From contig VGIY01000150.1 of assembly GCA_016867695.1 (NCBI GenBank), forward strand, positions 1 through 6,565: 6,565 nucleotides of DNA. The letters run 5' to 3'. Shown here one piece after another: positions 1-5,451 of this stretch. Below the pieces are notes generated by a model. The model made no database searches and had not been told where the DNA came from. It saw only the letters and a list, made by a program, of their open reading frames with translations. The stretch comes from Candidatus Eiseniibacteriota bacterium (GTDB lineage Bacteria > Eisenbacteria > RBG-16-71-46 > CAIMUX01 > WJJG01). Position numbers and translations under genes: made by a program. Within the stretch, counting starts at the first letter, position 1; each line of letters opens with the position of its first letter.

Positions 1-583
1 GCATCAGCGCGTAGAGCGCCTCGTGGAAGCGCAGCGATTCGCCCCTCTCCATGCGCGACTGGAAGTCGCGCCGGGCGATGATCTGCTTCATCGGGAAGAT
101 GCTGGCCAGCTCGATCAGGTCGGCGAAGGAGAGCTTGGCCAGCCACTCGCCGTTGTAGCGCACCTCGGTGCGCTGCGGATCGAGGACGCGAAAGGCCTGA
201 TCGGTGTAGGTCCGGGCCAGCTCGAGCACCTCCTCGTGCTTGAAGCGGCGCCTCTCGCTCGACTGGCCGCTCGGGTCGCCGATCGTCGCCGTGTAGTCGC
301 CGATCAGGAAAACGACCTGGTGCCCCAGCTCCTGGAACTTGCGCAGCTTCTGCAGGGGCACGAAGTGCCCGACGTGCAGGTTGGAGCCGGTCGGATCGAC
401 GCCCAGGTAGACGCGCAGCGGCCGGCCGGCCGCGAGCCTCTCGCGCAGCTCAACCTCCATCTGCCGGCGCAGGCTCCCCGTCACCTCCCCGACCGCGCCC
501 CACTCGTCGGTCTCGTCCGCGAACCGCGTGCCGCGCATCAGGATCGCCACCTGCTCGTCGACCGTGAACCGCTTCCCGGACAC
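1..583 (-). CDS. tyrS: Tyrosyl-tRNA synthetase, N-terminal part (runs off left edge)
   Basis: Cytoplasmic class I aminoacyl-tRNA synthetase that charges tRNA-Tyr with tyrosine using ATP. The window holds residues 1-194. Visible signatures are LGVDPTGSNLHVGH at about 60-73, which contains the HVGH form of the class I HIGH motif, then FLIGDYTATIGDPSG at about 92-106. Next comes YNGEWLAKLSFADLI at about 143-157, a stretch characteristic of the bacterial TyrRS type that resembles Bacillus TyrZ. The KMSKS loop and the C-terminal S4-like RNA-binding domain would lie beyond position 1. The GTG at 581-583 is chosen as start because a strong purine tract lies 5 nt upstream (589-596); an internal ATG at 536-538 is less well placed. 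The gene lies 47 bp after the rtcB stop on the same strand, with no T-tract terminator between, so co-transcription with archease-rtcB is likely. The family call is firm; only the unseen C-terminus is uncertain. Confidence 0.95.
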   Translation of the reverse strand, partial: MSGKRFTVDEQVAILMRGTRFADETDEWGAVGEVTGSLRRQMEVELRERLAAGRPLRVYLGVDPTGSNLHVGHFVPLQKLRKFQELGHQVVFLIGDYTATIGDPSGQSSERRRFKHEEVLELARTYTDQAFRVLDPQRTEVRYNGEWLAKLSFADLIELASIFPMKQIIARRDFQSRMERGESLRFHEALYALM

Positions 584-588
584 CTGTG

Positions 589-596
589 CCTCCCCC
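589..596 (-). promoter_or_regulatory. Ribosome binding site of tyrS
   Basis: Read on the minus strand this is GGGGGAGG, ending 5 nt before the GTG at 583. It decides in favour of the GTG start over the internal ATG 15 codons further in. Confidence 0.7.
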
Positions 597-611
597 GGCG
601 CGTCCGCGCCG
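596..611 (-). other. GC-rich perfect inverted repeat in the rtcB-tyrS gap
   Basis: CGGCGCG and CGCGCCG flank two bases (in practice a 6-bp stem with a 4-nt loop). It abuts the tyrS ribosome binding site. No T-run follows on either strand, so it does not look like an intrinsic terminator. It may be chance in GC-rich DNA or may slightly modulate tyrS translation. Confidence 0.35.
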
Positions 612-630
612 CGCCGCTCCCCGATCCGAC

Positions 631-2073
631 CTACCCCTTGATCACGGCCAGCGGCCGCAGCCGGGCGACCTTGAGGCTGATCCCCGCCTGGTGCATGACC
701 TCGACCACCTGGCTGACGTCCTTGTAGGCCTCGCTCATTTCTTCGGCCAGCGTGCCCTTCTCTTTCGCCCTGACCAGGATGCCGCGCGCGCGCAAGTGCG
801 CCGTCAGGTCGCGCCCGCCGAAGCGCCGCACCGCCTCCCGCCGCGACATCACCCGGCCGGCGCCGTGGCAGGTCGAGCCGAAGGTCTGCCGCAGGGCCTC
901 CGGCCGGCCGAGGCAGATGTAGGACTCCGATCCCATGTCGCCCGGCACGAGCACCGGCTGCCCCGAGCGCCAGGGGGAATCGGTCCCGGAGGGCGGGTAG
1001 GCGCGCGTGGCGCCCTTGCGGTGCACGCAGAGCCGGCGCTCCCGGCCCTCGACGGCGTGCGTCTCGAGCTTGGCGATGTTGTGGCAGACGTCGTAGAGCA
1101 ACCGCAGGCCGAGCTCGCGTCGCGGGATCTGCAGCGCCTCGAGCAGCGCCCGCTCGACCAGGGCCATGATCGTCTGCCGGTTGGCCCAGGCGTAGTTGGC
1201 GGCGCAGGCCATCGCCCCCAAGTAGCTGCGCCCCTCCTCGGACTCGACCGGGGCGCAGGCCAGCTGGCGGTCGGGAAGATCGATCCCGTGCCGGCGCACG
1301 GCGCGACCCATCACCCGCAGGTAGTCGTCGCAGACCTGGTGCCCGAACCCTCGAGAGCCGGTGTGGATCTGCACCGCGATCCCCCCGGGGCGCAACCCGA
1401 ACTCCTCGGCCGCCTGGGGATGGAAGATCTCCTCGATCACGTCGATCTCGGCGAAGTGGTTGCCCGATCCCAGCGTGCCCAGCTGCTCGCGGCCGCGCTC
1501 GCGCGCCCTCGCGCCGACCGCGCCGGGATCGGCGCCCGGAAGGCGGCCCTGCTCCTCGGTGTGCAGCGCGTCGTCGTCCGTGCCGTAGCCCCGCTTGATC
1601 GCCCAGCGGGCGCCCTCGACCATCACGCGATCGAGCTCGGCGTCACCGACGCGGTCGATCGCGCCCGACGAGCCGACGCCGGTCGGGATGTGGCGGAAGA
1701 GCGCCTGGACCATCGGATCGAGCCTCTCCCGCACCGCGGCGAGCTCGAGCCTCGTCGTCAGCGCGCGCACCCCGCAGTTGATGTCGTAGCCCACGCCGCC
1801 CGGCGAGATCACCCCGCCATCGGCGGGGTCGGTCGCCGCCACGCCGCCGATCGGGAATCCGTAGCCCCAGTGGATGTCGGGCATGGCCAGCGAGTAGCCG
1901 ACGATGCCCGGCAGGTGGGCCACGTTGCGCACCTGGTCCAGGCCGCCCTCGCCTCTCACCTGCGCGATCATCGACTCGCTGGCGTAGACGCGCCCCGGCA
2001 CGCGCATCGCCCCCTCGCGGGGGATCTCCCACAGGTAGTCGCGCACCTGGCGCAGTCGGATGTCCCCGCTCAT
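631..2073 (-). CDS. rtcB: RNA-splicing ligase RtcB
   Basis: A 480-residue GTP- and Mn2+-dependent RNA ligase that joins 2',3'-cyclic-phosphate (or 3'-phosphate) ends to 5'-OH ends; in bacteria it is linked to repair of cleaved tRNA or rRNA. The length matches the archaeal-type enzyme (about 480 aa) rather than the shorter E. coli form (about 408). The active site looks complete: SPGGVGYDINCGVR at about 90-103 gives the metal-binding Asp97 and Cys100, GSGNHFAEI at 202-210 gives Asn205 and His206, and QIHTGSRGFGHQ at 235-246 gives His237. CHNIAK at 330-335 gives His331, and CHGAGRVMSRREA at 402-414 gives His403, the residue that becomes guanylylated. These positions follow the Pyrococcus RtcB numbering within a few residues. 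The C-terminal YKDVSQVVEVMHQAGI is also typical. The ATG at 2071-2073 lies 9 bp after the archease stop, with a weak AGGA as ribosome binding site, suggesting coupling to archease. Confidence 0.97.
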   Translation of the reverse strand: MSGDIRLRQVRDYLWEIPREGAMRVPGRVYASESMIAQVRGEGGLDQVRNVAHLPGIVGYSLAMPDIHWGYGFPIGGVAATDPADGGVISPGGVGYDINCGVRALTTRLELAAVRERLDPMVQALFRHIPTGVGSSGAIDRVGDAELDRVMVEGARWAIKRGYGTDDDALHTEEQGRLPGADPGAVGARARERGREQLGTLGSGNHFAEIDVIEEIFHPQAAEEFGLRPGGIAVQIHTGSRGFGHQVCDDYLRVMGRAVRRHGIDLPDRQLACAPVESEEGRSYLGAMACAANYAWANRQTIMALVERALLEALQIPRRELGLRLLYDVCHNIAKLETHAVEGRERRLCVHRKGATRAYPPSGTDSPWRSGQPVLVPGDMGSESYICLGRPEALRQTFGSTCHGAGRVMSRREAVRRFGGRDLTAHLRARGILVRAKEKGTLAEEMSEAYKDVSQVVEVMHQAGISLKVARLRPLAVIKG

Positions 2074-2082
2074 CGCCGGATC

Positions 2083-2562
2083 CTAGGTGTCGAAGACGAT
2101 CGTCGTCTGGTAGCGGCCCTTCGCGTCCGGAGCGAGCCGCAGGCCGTGATAGGTCGCCGCCTTGAGCGCCGAGCGGAGCGGATGGCGGCCGCGGTTCCAG
2201 GCCGTCCCCCGAGCGCGGCAGGTCAGGCGGTACTCCGCATCGCCCTCCACCCCGCCCTTCACCCCGCCCTTCGCCTCGGCTGTCGGCCCCGTGATGCGCG
2301 GCCGCTCGAAGTCGACGAGCAGCAGCCCGCGCGCCTCGAAGAGGTAGAGGACCTCCTCCAGCCAGGCGACGAGGAGTTCCTCGGGATCGGCGCCGGAGAC
2401 GCCGACATCGACCTCGCGATCCCGCGTCACCCCTTCCGGATCGGTCAGGAGCGACGCCAGCCCGCGCGCGGCCTGCAGGAAGAGCTCCTCCAGATCCGCC
2501 GCCCACACCTTCAAGCCGACATCGGCGGTGTGATCGATGGCCTCGAAGCCCGCGCGCTCCAC
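2083..2562 (-). CDS. Archease, RtcB activator protein
   Basis: Archease (159 aa here, against about 140 usually) speeds guanylylation of RtcB and allows multiple turnover. Family marks are the N-terminal FEAIDHTADVGLKVWA (residues 6-21, metal-binding Asp residues) and the acidic helix EELLVAWLEEVLYLFE at 61-76. The histidine segment RHPLRSALKAATYHGL at about 126-141 and the terminal TIVFDT, carrying the conserved C-terminal Asp, complete the picture. The usual acidic residue before KAxTYHG (often EVKAVTYHG) is replaced, giving SALKAATYHG. The extra length comes largely from a Gly-rich insert at about 95-109 containing KGGVKGGVEG. Start: GTG at 2560-2562, the only suitably placed in-frame start, with GGAGGG at 2566-2571 spaced rather tightly (3-4 nt). 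It is the first gene of a minus-strand unit with rtcB 9 bp downstream, the classical archease-rtcB arrangement. Confidence 0.92.
   Translation of the reverse strand: MERAGFEAIDHTADVGLKVWAADLEELFLQAARGLASLLTDPEGVTRDREVDVGVSGADPEELLVAWLEEVLYLFEARGLLLVDFERPRITGPTAEAKGGVKGGVEGDAEYRLTCRARGTAWNRGRHPLRSALKAATYHGLRLAPDAKGRYQTTIVFDT
2249..2272 (-). repeat. 12-bp in-frame tandem repeat inside archease
   Basis: The 12-bp unit ACCCCGCCCTTC (plus strand) occurs twice back to back and encodes two KGGV units in the archease insert at about residues 98-105. It is in frame and probably arose by replication slippage in a surface loop. Confidence 0.7.
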
Positions 2563-2651
2563 CCGCCCTCCGCTCCGTTCACGGGTGCCGGCCTGCTCCG
2601 ACTCCCCCGCGCATGGTAGCTCACGAGGAGGCCGCCTGGAAGCGGGCCGAC

Positions 2652-2753
2652 CGGCAGCCGATCGGGTCGAGCCGGGGCGGGTGCGGTCCGGTCGATCGGC
2701 GCCTCGGGCGCGGACGGACCCGGCAGCCGATCGGACCGCGCCCGGGCGGGTGC
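2652..2753. repeat. Pair of direct repeats spaced by 69 bp
   Basis: CGGCAGCCGATCGG occurs at 2652-2665 and 2721-2734, and GGGCGGGTGC at 2675-2684 and 2744-2753, both exactly 69 bp apart. The two 33-bp blocks differ only in the middle (about 2666-2674 against 2735-2743). A related CGGCAGCCGACCGG sits at 2940-2953, inside the start of the cytochrome gene. The arrangement suggests a diverged tandem duplication or repeated binding sites. The repeat core contains the palindrome CCGATCGG. Confidence 0.6.
2683..2739. other. Interrupted long inverted repeat (stem-loop) in the divergent spacer
   Basis: The left arm 2683-2700 pairs with the right arm 2726-2739: GCGGTCCG with CGGACCGC, and ATCGGC with GCCGAT. 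A 4-nt bulge lies at 2691-2694, and the loop is 25 nt (2701-2725). About 14 base pairs result, all GC-rich. There is no T-run on either side. Transcribed leftward, it would fall in the 5' leader of the archease-rtcB message. Confidence 0.5.
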
Positions 2754-2793
2754 AACCGAGCGGCGGGACGCGGCGCACCGGGGAGCGGCAAGG

Positions 2794-2840
2794 CCGATCC
2801 TCCCGTCGATCTCGAGGATCGGATCTCGAGGATCGGATCT
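2794..2840. repeat. 14-bp tandem repeat with inverted copy
   Basis: The 14-bp unit ATCTCGAGGATCGG occurs at 2809-2822 and 2823-2836, followed by a 4-bp start of a third copy. The inverted half-site CCGATCCTC at 2794-2802 pairs perfectly with GAGGATCGG at 2814-2822 (11-nt spacer) or with the second copy at 2828-2836. Several identical, roughly one-turn-spaced sites in a divergent spacer resemble an operator array, but the regulator is unknown. Confidence 0.5.
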
Positions 2841-2873
2841 TGTGGCCGCCCTCCGGCGCTGGCAAGATGCTCG

Positions 2874-2894
2874 CGCCTGCCGCTTCCGCAGGCG
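2874..2894 (+). other. Small hairpin in the cytochrome 5' leader
   Basis: CGCCTGC (2874-2880) and GCAGGCG (2888-2894) form a perfect 7-bp stem around a 7-nt loop. The hairpin ends 27 nt before the GTG start and 16 nt before the ribosome binding site. It has no following T-run and is not a terminator. Confidence 0.4.
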
Positions 2895-2910
2895 GAGACG
2901 CCGTCCGGAC

Positions 2911-2916
2911 AGGGGG
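2911..2916 (+). promoter_or_regulatory. Ribosome binding site of the multiheme cytochrome gene
   Basis: AGGGGG lies 5 nt before the GTG at 2922. It fixes the start there rather than at the ATG at 2613 in the same open frame, because only the 2922 start places a basic n-region directly ahead of the hydrophobic export segment. Confidence 0.65.
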
Positions 2917-2921
2917 ATCCC

Positions 2922-4496
2922 GTGAGCACCCACGACCTTCGGCAGCCGACCGGGGCGGCGCGCCGGCGCCGGGCGGCGCATGGCCGCTCGTTCCCGCCGC
3001 TCGCCGCCGCCCTTCTCGCCGCCGCCATCCTGGCGGCCCCGCTCCTGCAGGCCGGCTGCGGCGACGAGCAGCGATCCTGTCCGACTGTCGAACCCCCGCT
3101 CGTGCGCCTCGAGGAGATCTTCGCCACGGCCGACACGATCGCCGTCGGCGGCACGGTCCGTCTCTGGGCCCTGCCCACGGACGCCGACCAGACCTACGCA
3201 TGGTCGACGACGGCGGGGCGCTTCCTCGAGACCGACAGCTACTACGCGCGCTGGAAGGCGCCCGACACCCCGACCGTCGCGCGCATCATCGTCACCGCTT
3301 CGCTGGGCGAGGAGAGCGTGGCGCGGAACCGCACGATCGCCGTCGGCAGCTACCGCCCCCGCCACGAGCCGACCTACACGGGGGCCGGCTACTGCGGCGT
3401 CGAGTGCCACTCCGCGAGGGGCCACGGCCAGCGCTACGACACCTGGGTCCTGAGCGCGCACGCCAGGGCCTACGAGAAGGTCGAGGCCCACCCCGACTAC
3501 GCCCCCGCCTGCGCCGCCTGCCACGCGGTCGGCTACGGGGATGCGAGCAGCGCGGGCTGGGATCGCCACAACGGCGGCTTCGACGAGATCCCCGTCGCCC
3601 GCCTCGAGGGCGTGCAGTGCGAGAGCTGTCACGGCCCGCTCGCCGATCTGCAGGGCGAGATCCTCCCCGCTCACGCCGAGGACGCCGGCGGCGACTGGCT
3701 CTTCGCGCTGGGCACGGCCTCCGACCCGCTGGGCTGCGCCCGCTGCCACGGCGCGGCGAGCCTGGCGCCCCACCCCGGCGCGAAGGACTACGCCGCCGAG
3801 TGGCGGGCCGGGGGCCACGCCGGAATACCCGCGGGCGCGCAGATCGACGATCCGGCCTGCGCCGCCTGCCACACCGCGCAGGGCTTCGTGGCCCGCCTAA
3901 CCGGCGCGCCCGCACCCGCGCCTTCCGAGCCGCAGCCGATCACCTGCGTCGCCTGTCACGATCCGCACGGCAACGCGCGGACCGCCGACCTGCGCCCGAC
4001 GCCCGGCGGCGACGTCTGCAGCCGCTGCCACAGCGACGGCGAGCACCTCCCCCTGGCCCCGCCGCACGCCCCGCAGGCGCAGATGCTCGCCGGGACCGGG
4101 GGGCACGAGTATCCGGGCCGCGCGTTCCCCTCGACGCCTCACCGGAATGTCGCCCAGCGGGGATGCGTGGAGTGCCACTACCCCTCCTCCGAGGGGCGCG
4201 TCTCGCACTCCTTCGCCCCCGACGCGGCGAGCTGCCGGCGTTGCCATCCCGCGGCGTCCGGAGGCTCGTTCTGGTGGATCCAGCAGCAGCGCACGATCAG
4301 CAATCTGCTCGTGCAGCTCGACCAAGTGCTGGGCGCCGCCAGTCCGGCCGACTCGCTGACCGATGCCTTCCGCCGCGCGGAGTTCAATCGCCGCTTCGTC
4401 GGCCGCGACGCCAGCCGCGGGGCGCACAACTACGCCTATGCGCGTGCCCTGCTCGAAGCGTCGCTGGAGGACTTCGTGCCCGGGCGCGCCAGGTAG
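2922..4496 (+). CDS. Exported multiheme c-type cytochrome (nine haem motifs) with N-terminal Ig-like domain
   Basis: Predicted 524-aa electron-transfer protein acting outside the cytoplasm. The N-terminus has a basic stretch (ARRRR), a hydrophobic segment at about 26-43, then LLQAGC with Cys46. This reads as a lipoprotein signal with an imperfect lipobox (Gln at -3). Residues about 55-145 look like an Ig/PKD-type beta domain (IAVGGTVRLWA, TYAWSTTAGRF). Haem motifs follow: CGVECH (CX3CH, Cys158/Cys162), then CXXCH at 197, 233, 272, 313, 342, 366, 415 and 438. The order CAACHAVGYG, then GVQCESCHGP, then CVACHDPHG resembles the cytochrome c554-like family; WVLSAHA (174-180) and WRAGGHA (294-300) likely supply distal His ligands. 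The haem-free C-terminus (RGAHNYAYARALLEAS, 499-514) recalls the end of NrfA-type proteins. There is no CXXCK, so nitrite reduction is not supported. No oxidoreductase or maturation gene lies nearby; substrate and partner are unknown. Confidence 0.9.
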   Translation: MSTHDLRQPTGAARRRRAAHGRSFPPLAAALLAAAILAAPLLQAGCGDEQRSCPTVEPPLVRLEEIFATADTIAVGGTVRLWALPTDADQTYAWSTTAGRFLETDSYYARWKAPDTPTVARIIVTASLGEESVARNRTIAVGSYRPRHEPTYTGAGYCGVECHSARGHGQRYDTWVLSAHARAYEKVEAHPDYAPACAACHAVGYGDASSAGWDRHNGGFDEIPVARLEGVQCESCHGPLADLQGEILPAHAEDAGGDWLFALGTASDPLGCARCHGAASLAPHPGAKDYAAEWRAGGHAGIPAGAQIDDPACAACHTAQGFVARLTGAPAPAPSEPQPITCVACHDPHGNARTADLRPTPGGDVCSRCHSDGEHLPLAPPHAPQAQMLAGTGGHEYPGRAFPSTPHRNVAQRGCVECHYPSSEGRVSHSFAPDAASCRRCHPAASGGSFWWIQQQRTISNLLVQLDQVLGAASPADSLTDAFRRAEFNRRFVGRDASRGAHNYAYARALLEASLEDFVPGRAR

Positions 4497-4536
4497 GGGC
4501 GTCGATCGCGCGAGGGGCGCCGTCGGGAGAGGGATC

Positions 4537-4905
4537 CTAGGCGGGCGGGGCCGTGCCGTCGCCGGGCGCGGCGTCGCGCAGCCGCACGAGGGTCGCGCCG
4601 TAGTGGCCCCGCTCGGCGGTCGCGATCCGGAACGACTCCACCTCCGGCCGCTGCGCCAGGAGCTGCTCGACGATCCGCCGCTGCACGCCGCGCCCCTTTC
4701 CGTGGATGATGCGCACTTCCCGCAGACCCGCCCGGGAGGCCATCCAGAGGTACTCGGTCACGACTTCGCGCACATCGCGCGGGTGGAAGGCGTGGAGGTC
4801 GAGCGCCTCCTCGAGGGGCGCCGTGTGGGGCTCGCCCCCGGGGCCGGCATTCTCGCCCTCGGTTCGGCGCGGGAGGGCCGCGTCGTCAGGTGGTCGGCGG
4901 CGCAT
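4537..4905 (-). CDS. Short stand-alone Smr-domain protein
   Basis: A 122-aa protein consisting of a polar, probably disordered N-terminus (residues 1-33) and one Smr (small MutS-related) domain. The domain shows ALDLHAFHP (35-42, the LDLHG-type motif with Ala for Gly), REVRIIHGKGRGVQRRIV (62-79, the HGKGxG nucleic-acid-binding loop) and the closing GHYGATLVRLR (100-110). Smr domains bind and often cleave nucleic acids, and recent work places several on RNA or stalled ribosomes; short single-domain members remain poorly assigned. There is no MutS2 ATPase part. The ATG at 4903-4905 overlaps the end of the OsmC-family gene by 20 nt and has only a weak GGGG upstream, so translation is probably coupled. 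It is the last gene of the minus-strand unit and converges on the cytochrome gene across a 40-bp gap in which I see no clear terminator. Confidence 0.9.
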   Translation of the reverse strand: MRRRPPDDAALPRRTEGENAGPGGEPHTAPLEEALDLHAFHPRDVREVVTEYLWMASRAGLREVRIIHGKGRGVQRRIVEQLLAQRPEVESFRIATAERGHYGATLVRLRDAAPGDGTAPPA

Positions 4906-5365
4906 CGGAGAGGACCCCGCGAAACTCCCGGCCCGCGCAATGCAGCGTGTAGTCGACCCGCGCCGTCGCCGCCAGCGTGGCCAGCACGCCGCAGTAGCGG
5001 GTCGCCGACAGCTCCACGGCGCGCCAGGCCTTGTCGGGGTCGATCGGGTCGGTGTCGATCTCGTAGATCACCCGGATGCGCCGGTAGACGCGCGGGTGCT
5101 CCTCCTGCCGCTCGCCCTCGACGCGGATGCGCAGCGAGCGCAGATCCAGGCGCATCTTGGCGAGGACGCTGACGATGTCGGCCCCGGAGCAGCCGGCGGC
5201 CGCGCCGAGGAGCATCTCCATCGGCTTGGGTCCGCGCAGGGGAGCGGGGGGATGCCCGGGCACGGGGGCGTCGGTCCGATAGGTCACGCCGCTGCCCGTG
5301 GCGTGCTCGAAGAGCGCCTCTTCGATCCAGGTGGCGACGGATGTCGCCGGAGTCGCCTGCGGCAT
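4886..5365 (-). CDS. OsmC/Ohr-family protein (YhfA-like)
   Basis: A 159-aa cytoplasmic protein of the OsmC/Ohr superfamily, thiol-dependent peroxidases acting mainly on organic hydroperoxides; YhfA-like members lack a settled substrate. Both redox cysteines are present: Cys59 in LLGAAAGCSGADIVSVL (52-68) and Cys125 in ELSATRYCGVLATLA (118-132), the usual about 66-residue separation. GPKPMEMLLGA is the family's GPSPxEMLLAA-type segment. RRIRVIYEIDTDPIDPDKAWRAVELS fits the YhfA/SACOL1771-like branch better than true Ohr. A third cysteine (143) is not part of the known active site. The ATG at 5363-5365 has a strong AAGGAGG (5372-5378) 6 nt upstream. That ribosome binding site and the ATG itself lie in the 3' arm of a long inverted repeat (5362-5438), so translation may be controlled by RNA folding. 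It follows the Gly/Tyr-rich gene by 86 bp and overlaps the Smr gene. Confidence 0.9.
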   Translation of the reverse strand: MPQATPATSVATWIEEALFEHATGSGVTYRTDAPVPGHPPAPLRGPKPMEMLLGAAAGCSGADIVSVLAKMRLDLRSLRIRVEGERQEEHPRVYRRIRVIYEIDTDPIDPDKAWRAVELSATRYCGVLATLAATARVDYTLHCAGREFRGVLSDAPPTT

Positions 5366-5438
5366 GCTCTGCCTCCTTGCTGGTCCTGCCTGAGCCAGGA
5401 TGACCCAGGCGAGGGCCCGCGAGCAAGGCAGAGCATGC
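5362..5438 (-). promoter_or_regulatory. Long hairpin covering the ribosome binding site and start codon of the OsmC-family gene
   Basis: In the minus-strand RNA the upstream arm (5438 to 5422, 17 nt) is complementary to the downstream arm (5381 to 5362, 20 nt). There are 12 uninterrupted pairs including GCAUGC, a 3-nt bulge on the downstream side, then 5 more pairs; the loop is 40 nt (5382-5421). The downstream arm contains the Shine-Dalgarno AAGGAGG, where the bulge falls, and the start codon AUG. The hairpin starts 13 nt after the stop of the Gly/Tyr-rich gene. No U-run follows, so it is not an ordinary intrinsic terminator. A competing 7-bp stem, 5415-5421 with 5438-5444, would place the upstream arm in its loop. 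A translational switch or an mRNA processing site are the two readings I favour. Confidence 0.6.
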
Positions 5439-5451
5439 GCGGGCGGATCGG

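Larger units (their letters stand above)
2563..2921. other. Divergent intergenic region between archease and the multiheme cytochrome
   Basis: These 359 bp carry no gene I can support: reading frames are open on both strands, but their translations are Arg/Pro/Gly/Ala-rich without recognisable domains. The region must hold the start signals for both diverging transcripts. It contains 69-bp-spaced direct repeats, a long interrupted stem-loop, a 14-bp tandem repeat with an inverted copy, and a small hairpin just before the cytochrome ribosome binding site (listed separately). No clear -35/-10 pair is visible; a weak TTGTGG (2840-2845) followed 17 nt later by CAAGAT (2863-2868) is the best plus-strand candidate and is not convincing. 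Confidence 0.6.

Noticed and set aside
586..2619. 677-codon plus-strand open frame opposite rtcB and archease
   Set aside because: It is antisense to two firmly identified genes; its translation is Arg/Ala/Pro/His-rich without domains, as expected for shadow frames in very GC-rich DNA.
2840..2868. Sigma70-type promoter TTGTGG ... CAAGAT
   Set aside because: Only three of six bases match at each hexamer; too weak to list as a feature.
2613..2921. N-terminal extension of the cytochrome from the ATG at 2613
   Set aside because: The extra 103 residues are Arg/Gly/Pro-rich, cover the intergenic repeats, and would bury the signal sequence; the GTG at 2922 has a ribosome binding site and puts the signal at the N-terminus.
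2922..4496. Cytochrome c nitrite reductase (NrfA)
   Set aside because: There is no CXXCK catalytic haem motif, and nine haem sites instead of five; only the C-terminal helix resembles NrfA.
4497..4536. Bidirectional terminator between the convergent cytochrome and Smr genes
   Set aside because: I could not find a clear stem followed by T-runs in these 40 bp; termination may be factor-dependent.
2537..4540. 667-codon plus-strand open frame overlapping the cytochrome in another frame
   Set aside because: The translation is Arg/Pro/Gly-rich low complexity; the neighbouring frame encodes nine haem motifs and a signal sequence.
5362..5438. Intrinsic terminator after the Gly/Tyr-rich gene
   Set aside because: The stem is long but interrupted, the loop is 40 nt, and no U-run follows; its overlap with the next gene's start fits translational control better.
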